Part shown: positions 32,023-42,479 of the stretch, piece by piece
How positions within the stretch are numbered: the stretch's first letter is position 1
How the letters are laid out: the number at the start of each line of letters is the position of its first letter
NCBI GenBank assembly: GCA_052258065.1
Contig: JBQQPY010000002.1
Location: forward strand, 682,001 to 746,000
Source of the DNA: JBQQPY01 sp052258065
GTDB lineage: Bacteria; Pseudomonadota; Gammaproteobacteria; Enterobacterales; Enterobacteriaceae
Direction: 5' to 3'
DNA length: 64,000 bases
The notes under the pieces: model-generated
What the model was told of the DNA's origin: nothing
Seen by the model: only the letters and a program-made list of their open reading frames with translations
The model's database searches: none
Program-made: the position numbers and the translations under genes

Positions 32023-32586
32023 ATGGAACTGGCTTTTTATCTTTCCGGCTTGGTGGCCGTGCTGGCGACTTTACGCGTAATAACTCATACCCAACCGGTA
32101 CATGCGCTGCTATACCTAATTATTTCGCTACTGGCTATTGCCTGTGTGTTTTTTTCGTTGGGGGCCTACTTCGCCGGCGCGCTGGAGATTATCATTTACG
32201 CCGGCGCTATCATGGTTCTGTTCGTATTCGTAGTGATGATGCTCAATATAAGCAGCGACCGCAATCAACAAGAACGCGCTTGGTTGCGCTTGAAGGTCTG
32301 GATTGGACCGTCACTCTTATCGCTGATGCTGCTGGTAGTGCTGATGCGTGCACTAGCTAGCACGGGTAATCACAGTATCGCGGGGGAGCTTATCGCTGCT
32401 AAAAGTGTCGGTATCGCGCTGTTCGGTCCTTATGTGTTGGCGGTAGAGCTAGCCTCGATGCTGCTGTTATCAGGGCTGGTAATTGCGTTCCATCTGGGCC
32501 GCGACGAGCGGAAAAATATCGATAGGCTCTACAAGGTAGCGAAGATAACCGATACCATCAAGAGAAGAGGGAAGGAGAAAGTATGA
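32023..32586 (+). CDS. nuoJ: NADH-quinone oxidoreductase subunit J
   Basis: Five-helix membrane subunit of 187 residues (E. coli 184) in the proton channel region. The conserved helix 3 GALEIIIYAGAIMVLFVFVVMML is present. An AAGGAGA binding site lies before the ATG. The C-terminal tail is charged and somewhat diverged. Its stop overlaps the nuoK start by 4 bases. Confidence 0.96.
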   Translation: MELAFYLSGLVAVLATLRVITHTQPVHALLYLIISLLAIACVFFSLGAYFAGALEIIIYAGAIMVLFVFVVMMLNISSDRNQQERAWLRLKVWIGPSLLSLMLLVVLMRALASTGNHSIAGELIAAKSVGIALFGPYVLAVELASMLLLSGLVIAFHLGRDERKNIDRLYKVAKITDTIKRRGKEKV

Positions 32587-32885
32587 TTCCTTTATCACAC
32601 GGTCTCATCCTTGCCGCTATCCTGTTTATCCTGGGTCTGACGGGAATCATGATCCGCCGCAATCTACTGTTTATACTCTTGGGGCTGGAGATTATGATTA
32701 ACGCCTCGGCACTGGCGTTCATTGTAGCCGGCAGCTATTGGAATCAGCCGGATGGGCAGGTTATGTATATCCTAGCGGTTACCCTAGCTGCTGCCGATGC
32801 CAGTATCGGCCTGGCGTTGCTGCTGCAATTGCATCGCCGCCGCAGAACCCTGGATATCGATACAGTCAGCGAGATGCATGGATGA
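32583..32885 (+). CDS. nuoK: NADH-quinone oxidoreductase subunit K
   Basis: A 100-residue, three-helix membrane subunit homologous to MrpC. The two membrane glutamates needed for proton translocation lie in GLEIMINA and in the first half of the third helix region; the first is clearly present. Length equals E. coli. Overlaps nuoJ (ATGA at 32583-32586) and nuoL (ATGA at 32882-32885). Confidence 0.97.
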   Translation: MIPLSHGLILAAILFILGLTGIMIRRNLLFILLGLEIMINASALAFIVAGSYWNQPDGQVMYILAVTLAAADASIGLALLLQLHRRRRTLDIDTVSEMHG

Positions 32886-34735
32886 ATCTACTCTATTTAG
32901 CCCTATTTTTCCCCCTTACTGGTTTCCTGCTGCTGGCGTTCTCCGGCGGTAGCTTGTCCGAAAGCATCGCAGCGAAAGTGGGCGTTGGAAGCGTTGGGCT
33001 ATCGGCACTGATTACGGTTTGGGTCGGTCTAAATTTCTTTGGTGCACACGGCGACAGCGCAACGGTTTTTAACCAGACCCTGTGGCACTGGATAGCAGTA
33101 GGTAATTTTCAAATTCCGATTACACTCACTCTTGACGGCCTGTCACTGACGATGCTCTCGATCGTCACCGGCGTCGGCTTTTTCATTCATCTCTACGCCT
33201 CCTGGTACATGCAGGGAACAGCAGACTATTCGCGCTTTTTCGCTTACACTAACCTTTTTATAGTCAGTATGCTGGTGCTGGTTCTAGCGGATAATCTTCT
33301 GTTAATGTATCTTGGCTGGGAAGGTGTCGGGCTTTGCAGCTATCTGCTGATCGGCTTCTATTATAGTGAGTCAAAAAACGGCATCGCAGCGATAAAGGCG
33401 TTTATCATCACCCGCATAGGGGATGTTCTGCTGGCATTCGCGCTGTTTCTTCTTTATTATAAACTCGGGACGTTGAATTTCTACGATCTAATGATGCTAG
33501 CTCCGCAAAAACTAGCGGAGGGCTCTCCGACGATTACTGTGGCCACCCTTATGCTGTTAGGCGGTGCGGTAGGAAAATCGGCGCAGCTGCCGCTACAAAC
33601 TTGGCTAGCGGACGCCATGGCTAGCCCCACCCCCGTATCGGCGCTGATTCACGCAGCTACCATGGTGACCGCAGGCGTATATCTTATCGCCCGCACCCAT
33701 GGCTTGTTCCTAATGGCGCCAGAAGTCTTGCATCTGGTCGGGATCGTCGGCGCGATCACGCTCGTACTAGCGGGTTTCGCTGCGCTGGTGCAGACCAATA
33801 TCAAACGGGCGCTTGCCTATTCCACCATGAGCCAGATAGGCTATATGTTTCTGGCCTTGGGCGTTCAGGCTTGGGACGCGGCTATTTTTCATCTAATGAC
33901 CCACGCGTTTTTCAAGGCACTGCTGTTCTTGTCCTCCGGCTCAGTGATTCTCGCCTGCCATCATGAGCAAAATATCTTCAAGATGGGCGGCTTGAAAAAG
34001 TCGATTCCACTAATCTATATTTGCTTTCTGATAGGAGGCGCTGCGCTGTCCGCACTACCGATAGTGACCGCTGGCTTCTATTCTAAGGAAGAAATTCTCT
34101 GGGGGGCGCTAGCCAATGGCCACAGCATACTGTTGCTGGCCGGTCTGGTGGGTACATTTCTCACTTCGGTTTATACTTTCCGCATAATCTTTATTGTTTT
34201 TTACGGTAAGGCGCAAATCAAAGCCCACGCTTGCCGCGGCATCAGCCATCATCTACCTCTTGTGGTAATGCTAGTCTTATCCACCTTTATTGGGGCCTTA
34301 ATCAAGCCGCCGCTGGCAGGAATCCTGCCGGCTAGCGAGTTTTCTCATGACGGTAAACTGGCTCTGGAACTCACCTCGGGCGCGGTCTCTATCATCGGCA
34401 TTTTCCTGGCTGCGGCTCTGTGGCTCGGCCAACGCCGTTTGGTAAACGCTGTTTCAGCTAGCGTGCCGGGACGTTTCTTATCAGCCTGGTGGTTCGACGC
34501 TTGGGGATTCGACTGGCTTTACGAAAAGATCTTCGTCAAACCTTATCTAGCCATCGCGCGGCTTCTAGCGCGTGACCCCCTTAACACGGTCATGAATCTT
34601 CCCGCGCTGCTGGCGTGTTGGGCCGAACGCAGTCTGACGGTGAGCGAAAACGGGCAGTTACGCTGGTATGCGACGTCGTTAGGTTTAGGGGCGTTTTTCG
34701 TAGTGACGCTGTTGGTGTTTATTTCAATACCCTGA
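32882..34735 (+). CDS. nuoL: NADH-quinone oxidoreductase subunit L
   Basis: The distal antiporter-like proton-pumping subunit, 617 residues (E. coli 613), with about 16 helices including the long lateral helix near the C terminus. The start is ATG 32882, which overlaps the nuoK stop and matches the E. coli N terminus. An in-frame extension 48 codons upstream lies inside nuoK and is not coding. Conserved functional segments such as LLMYLGWEGVGLCSYLLIGF, the lysine-bearing GAVGKSAQLPLQTWL and the histidine-bearing SALIHAATMVTAGVY are intact. A 92-base spacer precedes nuoM. Confidence 0.97.
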   Translation: MNLLYLALFFPLTGFLLLAFSGGSLSESIAAKVGVGSVGLSALITVWVGLNFFGAHGDSATVFNQTLWHWIAVGNFQIPITLTLDGLSLTMLSIVTGVGFFIHLYASWYMQGTADYSRFFAYTNLFIVSMLVLVLADNLLLMYLGWEGVGLCSYLLIGFYYSESKNGIAAIKAFIITRIGDVLLAFALFLLYYKLGTLNFYDLMMLAPQKLAEGSPTITVATLMLLGGAVGKSAQLPLQTWLADAMASPTPVSALIHAATMVTAGVYLIARTHGLFLMAPEVLHLVGIVGAITLVLAGFAALVQTNIKRALAYSTMSQIGYMFLALGVQAWDAAIFHLMTHAFFKALLFLSSGSVILACHHEQNIFKMGGLKKSIPLIYICFLIGGAALSALPIVTAGFYSKEEILWGALANGHSILLLAGLVGTFLTSVYTFRIIFIVFYGKAQIKAHACRGISHHLPLVVMLVLSTFIGALIKPPLAGILPASEFSHDGKLALELTSGAVSIIGIFLAAALWLGQRRLVNAVSASVPGRFLSAWWFDAWGFDWLYEKIFVKPYLAIARLLARDPLNTVMNLPALLACWAERSLTVSENGQLRWYATSLGLGAFFVVTLLVFISIP

Positions 34736-34827
34736 ACTTCGTTTCCGGCTTAGGGAAGATCGGTAGGTAAAGTACTGCTGCGTTGATATATAAGTTTATT
34801 GATTTTACAATTAGGAACGCAAAAGCC

Positions 34828-36359
34828 ATGCTACTACCTTGGCTCATTCTTATCCCCTTTATAGGCGGTCTGCTCTCTTGGCAATGTGAGCGTTTTGGCA
34901 CCCGAGTGCCACGCGGTATAGCCCTGATTGCCATGGGGCTCACGCTGGTGCTTTCATTACTGTTATGGCATCAAGGAAGATACACACCGATAATGGCCGA
35001 AGGACTGCCGCAATGGCAGGAAGAGTATCTGCTGCACTGGATCCCGCGCTTCGGCATCAGCATCCATCTCGCGCTAGACGGCCTGTCTCTGCTGATGGTG
35101 GTGTTAACTGGACTTCTCGGAGTGCTAGCTATCTTCTGCTCCTGGCGGGAAATTCAGCGCCACCAAGGGTTCTTCCACCTTAATTTGCTGTGGATTCTAG
35201 GCGCCGTTATTGGTGTTTTTCTGGCTATCGACATCTTTCTCTTCTTTTTCTTCTGGGAGATGATGTTGGTGCCGATGTATTTTCTTATCGCGCTTTGGGG
35301 CCACAAAGCCTCTGATGGCAAGACCCGCATTACCGCCGCGACCAAATTCTTTATTTATACGCAAGCGAGCGGTCTGGTAATGCTGGTAGCGATACTCGGC
35401 CTAGTGTTGGCACACTATAACGCGACAGGCATCTGGACGTTCAATTATGAAGATCTTCTGCGCACGCCGATGTCGGAACATTTAGAATACCTGCTGATGC
35501 TGGGATTCTTTTTAGCCTTCGGGGTCAAAATGCCGGTAGTGCCGCTGCATGGCTGGCTGCCGGACGCTCACAGCCAGGCACCCACCGCCGGCTCAGTGGA
35601 CTTAGCTGGAATTTTGCTGAAAACCGCGGCTTACGGAATGTTTCGCTTTAGCCTGCCCTTGTTTCCTCACGCTTCACACCAGTTCGCGCCTATTGCCATG
35701 TGGCTTGGGGTGGGAGGTATCTTCTACGGTGCCTGGATGGCGTTCTCGCAAACTGATATCAAGCGCCTCATCGCCTATACCAGCGTATCTCACATGGGCT
35801 TTGTTCTGATTGCTATCTACAGCGGTAGCCAGCTAGCCTACCAGGGTGCAGTGGTGCAGATGATCGCTCACGGTCTGTCGGCCGCCGGCATGTTTATCAT
35901 TTGCGGTCAGCTGTATGAGCGTCTGCACACCCGCGATATGCGTGAAATGGGGGGCTCTGGGGCCGTCTGAGCTTTATTCCGGCGCTGTCGCTACTCTTCG
36001 CTGTCGCAACTCTCGGCATGCCGGGCACCGGCAATTTTGTCGGCGAAATTATCATTTTGTTTGGTACTTTCCCCGTGGCGCCGGTGATTACGGTTATTTC
36101 TACGTTTGGTCTAGTGTTCTCATCGATCTACTCGCTTATTATGATTCAGCGCGCGCATTATGGCCCACCTAAGTCTACCAAGCCGTTGCCCGGCATGACA
36201 CTGCGCGAACGGCTAATTATTTTATTGCTGGCCTTGCTGCTGGTGCTACTCGGATTCTTCCCGCAGTCGATTATGGATACCTCGGAGGCCGCTATGAGCA
36301 ATATTCAGCACTGGTTTGAAGCTGACGCCGGCTCCACTATGTCAATGACAAGGCCGTAA
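34828..36359 (+). pseudogene. nuoM: NADH-quinone oxidoreductase subunit M, one frameshift
   Basis: Antiporter-like proton pump, expected at about 510 residues. From ATG 34828 (aligned with the E. coli start, AGGA binding site at 34813) the frame runs 380 residues, through FFFFWEMMLVPMYFLIALWGHK and VVPLHGWLPDAHSQAP, to MREMGG. It then stops prematurely at 35970. From there on the next frame carries the remaining C-terminal part with no further damage, including ATLGMPGTGNFVGE and the final stop at 36359. The break is at the run of six G at 35949-35954: a seventh G restores GGLWGRLSFIPALSLLF. This is the same kind of lesion as in nuoG. ATG-internal expression of the tail alone would not give a working subunit. 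Confidence 0.85.
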
Positions 36360-36365
36360 TTCGCC

Positions 36366-37823
36366 ATGATAATAACCCCTCAACAACTGATCGCATTATT
36401 GCCACTCTTAATCGTCGGATTAACAGTAGTGGTTGTAATGCTGTACATTGCGTTGCGACGCAACCACTTTATCAACGCAACGCTGACGGTCCTTGGGCTA
36501 AACTTAGCACTGCTGTCGCTGTGGTTTGTGGGGCAGAATGGCCCGATAGACGTGACGCCGCTGATGCGCATCGACGGCTTTTCCATGCTGTATACCGGGC
36601 TGGTACTGATGGCTAGCCTAACGACCAGCACGCTGGCCTATGCCTGGCTGGCGGGCTATCCGGGCAACCGCGATGAGTTTTATCTATTGGTGCTAATTGC
36701 GACGATGGGGGGCATCCTGCTTGCCGGCGCCAATCATCTAGCGGCACTGTTTCTCGGCATTGAGCTGATTTCGTTGCCTCTGTTTGGCATGGTCGGTTAT
36801 GCCTTCCGCCAAAAGCATTCACTGGAAGCCAGTCTTAAATACACTCTGTTATCAGCCACCGCTTCATCGTTTCTCCTGTTTGGTATAGCGCTTGTATATA
36901 GCGGCACCGGACAGCTGTCTTTTGCCGGGATTAGTCACACCCTTAACGATGGCATGCTAACGCAGCCGTTACTGTTAGCGGGTTTGGGCATGATGATCGT
37001 CGGACTCGGCTTTAAGCTATCGCTGGTTCCGTTCCACCTGTGGACGCCGGATGTCTATCAGGGCGCGCCCGCACCCGCATCCACCTTCCTGGCAACCGCC
37101 AGTAAAATCGCGATTTTTGCCGTGGTGATGCGCTTGTTCTTGTACGCGCCCGTAACCCCGAACCAAGTGGTGCGGCTGGTGTTGACCATTATTGCCTTCG
37201 CCTCGATGCTGTTTGGCAACCTCATGGCTCTTAGTCAGAGCAATATCAAGCGGGTGCTAGGCTATTCGTCTATTTCCCATCTAGGTTATTTATTGGTGGG
37301 GTTGATTGCGGTACAGAGCCACACACTAGCGCTGGAAACCGTTGGCGTCTATCTGGCAGGGTATGTGTTCGCAAGCCTAGGGGCGTTTGGTGTCGTTAGC
37401 TTGATGTCCAGTCCCTACACCGGCGAGGATGCGGATTCGCTATATTTCTACCGTGGTCTTTTTTGGTGTAAGCCGCTATTGTCGTCGGTACTGACGGTCA
37501 TGATATTGTCTCTGGCGGGTATCCCCATGACCCTCGGTTTTATCGGAAAGTTCTACGTCATCGCACTCAGCGTGGATAGCCATCTGGGTTGGCTAACCGG
37601 TGCAGTGGTGGCTAGTAGCGCCATCGGGCTGTTTTACTATTTGCGTATTATCGTCAGCCTCTACCTGTCGCCGCCCGAGAAACTGCGTCGCGATACGCCT
37701 TCAAACTGGGCACTAAGTGCCGGTGGCATCTTGATCCTGATTTCTTCACTGCTGGTGCTGCTGCTCGGGCTGTATCCGCAGCCACTCATCACACTCGTGC
37801 AGTTAGCGCGGCCTATTCTTTAA
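36366..37823 (+). CDS. nuoN: NADH-quinone oxidoreductase subunit N
   Basis: Last gene of the operon, the proximal antiporter-like proton-pumping subunit, 485 residues as in E. coli, with about 14 helices. Conserved pieces include LGIELISLPLFGMVGY, LKYTLLSATASSFLLFG, FKLSLVPFHLWTPDVYQGAP and SNIKRVLGYSSISHLGY. ATG 36366 lies six bases after the nuoM stop. I see no intrinsic terminator downstream; IS481-like debris begins about 50 bases later. Confidence 0.97.
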   Translation: MIITPQQLIALLPLLIVGLTVVVVMLYIALRRNHFINATLTVLGLNLALLSLWFVGQNGPIDVTPLMRIDGFSMLYTGLVLMASLTTSTLAYAWLAGYPGNRDEFYLLVLIATMGGILLAGANHLAALFLGIELISLPLFGMVGYAFRQKHSLEASLKYTLLSATASSFLLFGIALVYSGTGQLSFAGISHTLNDGMLTQPLLLAGLGMMIVGLGFKLSLVPFHLWTPDVYQGAPAPASTFLATASKIAIFAVVMRLFLYAPVTPNQVVRLVLTIIAFASMLFGNLMALSQSNIKRVLGYSSISHLGYLLVGLIAVQSHTLALETVGVYLAGYVFASLGAFGVVSLMSSPYTGEDADSLYFYRGLFWCKPLLSSVLTVMILSLAGIPMTLGFIGKFYVIALSVDSHLGWLTGAVVASSAIGLFYYLRIIVSLYLSPPEKLRRDTPSNWALSAGGILILISSLLVLLLGLYPQPLITLVQLARPIL

Positions 37824-37869
37824 CTCAGCGATGAGATTTAAGATCTAACATTGTGAATTCACAAAATTA

Positions 37870-38480
37870 TTTTAAAAATCAGGTGAGGAATAACGGTCAA
37901 ACATATCGATGCAGTGTAATCTAAAGCTTTTCACTAGAATTGGGTAGCCTTACAGCAGATCTTCTATACGCCTATTAAATCGATCGAGCACACCATTCTT
38001 TTATCATTCTTTTCTAGTTATATCGGTAGGTAGCTAAGCGTTTTCGCAGTCTAAAAAGACGATCTGTAAATTCTTTGCCATTGTCTTTAAGTATCCGATG
38101 AATAGCGATGGAACATGCTCGACCAAAATCACGCAAGAAAAATTGTGTATTAGGCACTCGCTTTAGTGTATAGAGAAAAAACCAATCGAGTCGCTCAACC
38201 CATACACACAAAAGATACGTTCTGATATGTCATTTAGCATTTGTAGAAGATATTTCAGATCAATTTTCAGGTTAACAACGTTCATAGCTTTTAAAAGCTT
38301 TATGCTTTGGTTTTGGTACCTTTCTCTTTCAGTTACGCAAACGCTCTCATGCATGCGTGCGTCAACAGCGATCTAGACAAGATCAAGATACGACCGAGTT
38401 TAAGAATTTATGTACGACCGCTACATAAAGATCGTCTAATAGCAGGAAAGTGCTCTCAGCAGAGAAACGTCTACTTCTAC
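37870..38480 (-). mobile_element. IS481-like remnant
   Basis: Homologous to the copies at 7900-8770 and 53350-54200. The minus strand yields fragments of the transposase, such as a KIDLKYLLQMLNDISER segment (family form VDVKYLPQMPDETER) and NGKEFTDRLF, in different frames, so the gene is frameshifted and dead. Confidence 0.65.
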
Positions 38481-38499
38481 CTAAGTGAGTAAACAGCGC

Positions 38500-38795
38500 C
38501 GCCTGTAAAAAAAATGAGAAATCAAAAATATAGATAATTAGACTGTTTTATGAGTTCAGAATCTAAGATCTTAAATATCATGTATTTCATCATATTTTTT
38601 AGTTCGTTTTTGCTTGGCTTTAAAGGTTTAATCTTAAGTTTTCATGATTCTATTTTTGTATTAATTATTTGATTATAATCAATCAGTATTTTAATTATAA
38701 TTAAGAAGTCTTTATTTTTATAATTTATTGATTTTATTTATTTTTAATTTTCACTGATTTTTATATTTATTCCTAATTGAGCTACAGAATGAAAG
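38500..38795. repeat. AT-rich dispersed repeat, about 300 bp
   Basis: Collinear with the copy at 20385-20700, including the TTTCATCATATTTTTTAG block and an end near CCTAATTGAGCTACAGAATGAAAG. Just after it, TATAAT at 38815-38820 is the best -10 candidate for mdlAB, but no good -35 is spaced for it. Confidence 0.5.
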
Positions 38796-38887
38796 ATAAA
38801 ATCCTTAATCAGGGTATAATATAATCACAATAGTGCCTCGCGCCCAGCGCGACTGTTTGGCCTTTTTTATTTTTGGAATAACGTCTC

Positions 38888-40666
38888 GTGAGATTATTTG
38901 CACAATTAGAATGGTTTTTTCGCCGCGAGTGGCGGCAATACCTGGGTGCTGTGACATTACTGATCATTATTTCGCTATTACAACTAGTGCCGCCACAACT
39001 AGTAGGGGTAATTATCGATAGCGTAGTAGCCGGTAACGCTACCAGGCAGCGTTTAGCGCTTTGGCTGGGGACAATGGTCCTCACCGCGCTGATAGTCTAT
39101 GGCCTGCGCTGTGTCTGGCGTATATTGTTGTTTGGCGCCGCATACCGGCTGGCGGTAGAACTGCGCGACCGGCTTTACCATTTACTCAGCCGGCAATTGC
39201 CGGGCTTTTATCTGCACAATCGCACTGGCGATTTGATGGCGCGCGCTACCAACGATGTAGACCGCGTGGTTTTCGCTGCCGGCGAAGGAGTGCTGACGCT
39301 AGTGGATTCACTGGTGATGGGCTGCTCAGTACTATTGGTGATGAGTTTGCAAATCAGCTGGCAATTGACTCTGTTAGCACTGTTACCAATGCCAGTAATG
39401 GCTGTGCTGATCAAACGCGACGGGCGGCGCCTGCATCAGCATTTTCGCGTGGCGCAGGCGGCTTTTTCCTCGCTGAATAACCAGGCACAAGAAAATCTGA
39501 CTAGCATCCGCATGATCAAGGCTTTCGGTCTAGAGCAGCATCAGTCTGCGCGTTTCGCCGCCGTTGCTATCGAGGCAGGCGATAAAAACATGCGCGTAGC
39601 CCGGGTGGATGCGCGCTTCGATCCGACCATTTATCTGGCTGTAGGAATAGCAAATTTGCTAGCGGTAGGCGGCGGTAGTCGGCTGGTACTGCAAGGTGCC
39701 ATGACGCTCGGTCAATTAACTAGCTTTATTATGTATCTGGGGCTAATGATCTGGCCGATGCTTGCCCTTGCCTGGATGTTCAATATTGTCGAACGCGGCA
39801 GCGCGGCCTACAGTCGAATCTGCCAGATGCTTGAAGAGGCTCCGGAGGTTAAGGACGGCGTATTACCCCTTCCCGCATCGCGCGGCACTCTGAAGATTGC
39901 GATTAGTGCATTTCGTTATCCTCACTGTCCAAAGTATGCGCTGCGCGATATTCATCTGACGCTGGCTCCCAAGCAAACGCTCGGCCTGTGCGGTCCTACC
40001 GGCGCTGGCAAAAGCACGCTTCTAGCGCTAATCTTACGGCAGTTTGACGTAAGCGAAGGGGAAATACGCTTCCACAACCTACCTCTAACCGCGCTGGTGC
40101 TCGATCAATGGCGCAGTCGGCTGGCCGTAGTAAGCCAGACACCTTTTTTATTTTCCGATAGCGTTGCTAGCAACATCGCTTTTGGCCGACCAGATGCTAC
40201 GGCGGAGAAGATTGAGGAGGCAGCACGATTAGCCTGCATACACGAGGAGATACTGTGTCTTCCTCAGGGATACCAGACAGAGGTTGGGGAACGCGGCGTT
40301 ATGCTTTCCGGCGGGCAGAAACAGCGTCTAGCGATTGCACGAGCGCTATTGCTGGAAGCGGAAATCCTCATCCTGGATGATGCTTTATCGGCGGTTGACG
40401 GACGCACTGAACATAGCATATTGCATAACTTTTTTCACTGTGGTGTCCAGCGAACAGTGATTATCACCTCGCATAGGTTGTCGGCGCTTCAGAGCGCTAG
40501 CGAGATCCTTGTGCTAAAACACGGAGAAATCAGTCAGCGCGGTGATCACGTCTCATTGCTGAAACAGCCTGGCTGGTACCGGGACATGTACCGTTACCAG
40601 CGGTTAGAAGCCGCTCTTAAACAGGAACCAAACCCTAAGGAAGCGGGCGATGCGAAACTGGACTAG
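38888..40666 (+). CDS. mdlA: ABC exporter subunit MdlA
   Basis: First half of a heterodimeric type IV ABC exporter, 592 residues. An N-terminal six-helix membrane domain (about 1-300) is followed by an ATPase domain with Walker A GPTGAGKST, signature LSGGQKQR, Walker B ILILDDALSAVD and a switch histidine in ITSHR. The Walker B is followed by D rather than the usual catalytic E; MdlB supplies a glutamate, consistent with one degenerate ATP site as in other heterodimers. Substrate is not established for MdlAB. mdlB overlaps by 17 bases, so the two are translationally coupled. Start ATG vs GTG: the track frame begins GTG-like at 38888 as MRLFAQLEWFFRREWR, which aligns with the E. coli N terminus. 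Confidence 0.95.
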   Translation: MRLFAQLEWFFRREWRQYLGAVTLLIIISLLQLVPPQLVGVIIDSVVAGNATRQRLALWLGTMVLTALIVYGLRCVWRILLFGAAYRLAVELRDRLYHLLSRQLPGFYLHNRTGDLMARATNDVDRVVFAAGEGVLTLVDSLVMGCSVLLVMSLQISWQLTLLALLPMPVMAVLIKRDGRRLHQHFRVAQAAFSSLNNQAQENLTSIRMIKAFGLEQHQSARFAAVAIEAGDKNMRVARVDARFDPTIYLAVGIANLLAVGGGSRLVLQGAMTLGQLTSFIMYLGLMIWPMLALAWMFNIVERGSAAYSRICQMLEEAPEVKDGVLPLPASRGTLKIAISAFRYPHCPKYALRDIHLTLAPKQTLGLCGPTGAGKSTLLALILRQFDVSEGEIRFHNLPLTALVLDQWRSRLAVVSQTPFLFSDSVASNIAFGRPDATAEKIEEAARLACIHEEILCLPQGYQTEVGERGVMLSGGQKQRLAIARALLLEAEILILDDALSAVDGRTEHSILHNFFHCGVQRTVIITSHRLSALQSASEILVLKHGEISQRGDHVSLLKQPGWYRDMYRYQRLEAALKQEPNPKEAGDAKLD

Positions 40667-42425
40667 TCTTTGGCCTAGCCTTAAACGTCTACTTGCCTAT
40701 GGCCTGCCCTACCGCAGGCCGCTGACGCTGGCCACGCTGGTGTTATGGCTAGCGGCAGCGGCGGAAGTCACTGGGCCGATCTTAATTAGCTATTTTATCG
40801 ACCATATTCTGCCTAAGAAAATTCTGCCGCCCTCGACCTTGGCTGGTCTAGTGGCTGTTTTTCTCGCGCTGCAGGTGCTGTCGGCAGCGCTGCGCTATTA
40901 TCAGGCGCTGCTGTTTAACCGCACTGCATTAAACGTCGTGCAGAAGTTAAGAACCGAAGTGATGGACGCTGCACTGCATCAGCCTTTAAGAATATTCGAT
41001 ACTCAGCCAGTAGGACAACTAATTTCTAGGATAACCAACGATACCGAAGTGGTAAAGGATCTGTACATCACAGTGGTTGCCTCCATACTGCGTAGCGCAG
41101 CGTTAATCAGTGCCATGCTGGTGGCAATGTTTTTGCTAGACTGGCAGCTGGCGTGTATCTCGCTAGTGCTGTTCCCAATTAGCATTGTAGTGATGGGGCT
41201 ATATCAGCATTACAGCACGCCGATCGTGCGGCGGATGCGAGCCTATGTCGCTGACATTAATGATGGTTTTAACGAAGCGATCAATGGTATGGAAGTGATT
41301 CAGCAATTCCGCCAACAGCGGCGTTTTGGCGATAAGCTGCAGCGAGCAAGCCAGGCTCACTTCAAAACCCGTATGGCAACACTCAAGCTAGAGGGCTATC
41401 TATTACGCCCACTGCTCAGCCTGCTATTTGCGCTGATATTGTGCGGTATGTTGCTACTATTCGGTTTGAGTCCGCGCGAGACGATTGGCGTAGGGGTGCT
41501 TTACGCTTTCATAAATTACCTCGGCCGGCTCAATGAGCCGCTTATTGAGCTGACATCCCAGCAGTCCATCATGCAACAGGCGGCGGTAGCGGGTGAACGT
41601 ATTTTCGAACTGATGGATAGTCTAGCGCAACGGTACGGCACAGATAATCTTCCTCTCCGTGGTGGAGCCATCCAATTGCGTAACCTCCACTTTGCATATC
41701 ATCGCGGATTGCCGGTGTTGCGGCATATCTCGTTAACGGCGCCAGCGAAAAGTTTTATCGCGCTGGTGGGACATACCGGCAGCGGCAAAAGCACTCTGGC
41801 TAGCCTGATTATGTGCTACTACCCAGTAAGTGAGGGGATGCTTTTCTTGGACGGTCGTCCCATCGAAACGCTTAGCCATAGCGTTCTTCGTCAAGGGGTT
41901 GCTATGGTCCAGCAAGATCCTGTCGTAATGGCTGATACGGTCTATGGCAACGTTACCCTAGGACGGGAAATAAGCGAGCAACAGGTATGGCAAGCGCTTG
42001 AGCAGGTGCAACTGGCAGCACTGGTACATTCACTACCAGGCGGGGTTTTCTCCGAACTGGCTGAACAAGGGAATACCTTATCGGTCGGGCAAAAGCAACT
42101 GCTGGCTCTGGCGCGGGTGCTGGTCTTCAGGCCTGCCATATTGATTCTTGATGAGGCCACTGCTAATATCGACTCTGGGACTGAACAGGCTGTTGCCCGC
42201 GCGCTACGGGCGGTGCGGCAGCATACCACGCTGGTAGTCATTGCTCACCGGCTATCGACAGTGGTCGAGGCGGATCAAATCCTGGTACTGCATCGGGGTG
42301 AGACAGTGGAGCAAGGAACTCATGCCTCGCTGCTGCAGGCTAGAGGTCGCTATTATCAGATGTATCAGCTGCAGCAAGCAGGACAGGCTCTGCGCACCGA
42401 AGCTTCCCAGACCTTGTGCGATTAA
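40650..42425 (+). CDS. mdlB: ABC exporter subunit MdlB
   Basis: Second half of the MdlAB exporter, 591 residues, inner membrane. Six membrane helices are followed by the ATPase domain: Walker A GHTGSGKST, the unusual signature LSVGQKQLLALARVL (also V in E. coli MdlB), Walker B ILILDEATANIDSG with the catalytic glutamate, and switch histidine in IAHRLST. The ATG at 40650 lies inside the mdlA 3' end. A GGAAGCGGG stretch before it can serve as a binding site. Both exporter genes are undamaged although all neighbours are decayed, which suggests selection for export of some compound. Confidence 0.95.
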   Translation: MRNWTSLWPSLKRLLAYGLPYRRPLTLATLVLWLAAAAEVTGPILISYFIDHILPKKILPPSTLAGLVAVFLALQVLSAALRYYQALLFNRTALNVVQKLRTEVMDAALHQPLRIFDTQPVGQLISRITNDTEVVKDLYITVVASILRSAALISAMLVAMFLLDWQLACISLVLFPISIVVMGLYQHYSTPIVRRMRAYVADINDGFNEAINGMEVIQQFRQQRRFGDKLQRASQAHFKTRMATLKLEGYLLRPLLSLLFALILCGMLLLFGLSPRETIGVGVLYAFINYLGRLNEPLIELTSQQSIMQQAAVAGERIFELMDSLAQRYGTDNLPLRGGAIQLRNLHFAYHRGLPVLRHISLTAPAKSFIALVGHTGSGKSTLASLIMCYYPVSEGMLFLDGRPIETLSHSVLRQGVAMVQQDPVVMADTVYGNVTLGREISEQQVWQALEQVQLAALVHSLPGGVFSELAEQGNTLSVGQKQLLALARVLVFRPAILILDEATANIDSGTEQAVARALRAVRQHTTLVVIAHRLSTVVEADQILVLHRGETVEQGTHASLLQARGRYYQMYQLQQAGQALRTEASQTLCD

Positions 42426-42479
42426 ATTCTAGCTGCTGTTTCTGCGATTCTATTTTATTTCGCGCTATCAGTACAGTTA

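Noticed and set aside
32738..32881. 48-codon N-terminal extension of nuoL
   Set aside because: It lies inside nuoK in another frame. ATG 32882 overlaps the nuoK stop and matches E. coli NuoL.
39061..39480. 139-codon plus-strand frame inside mdlA
   Set aside because: Alternative frame of a well-conserved gene; no independent start signal or homologue.
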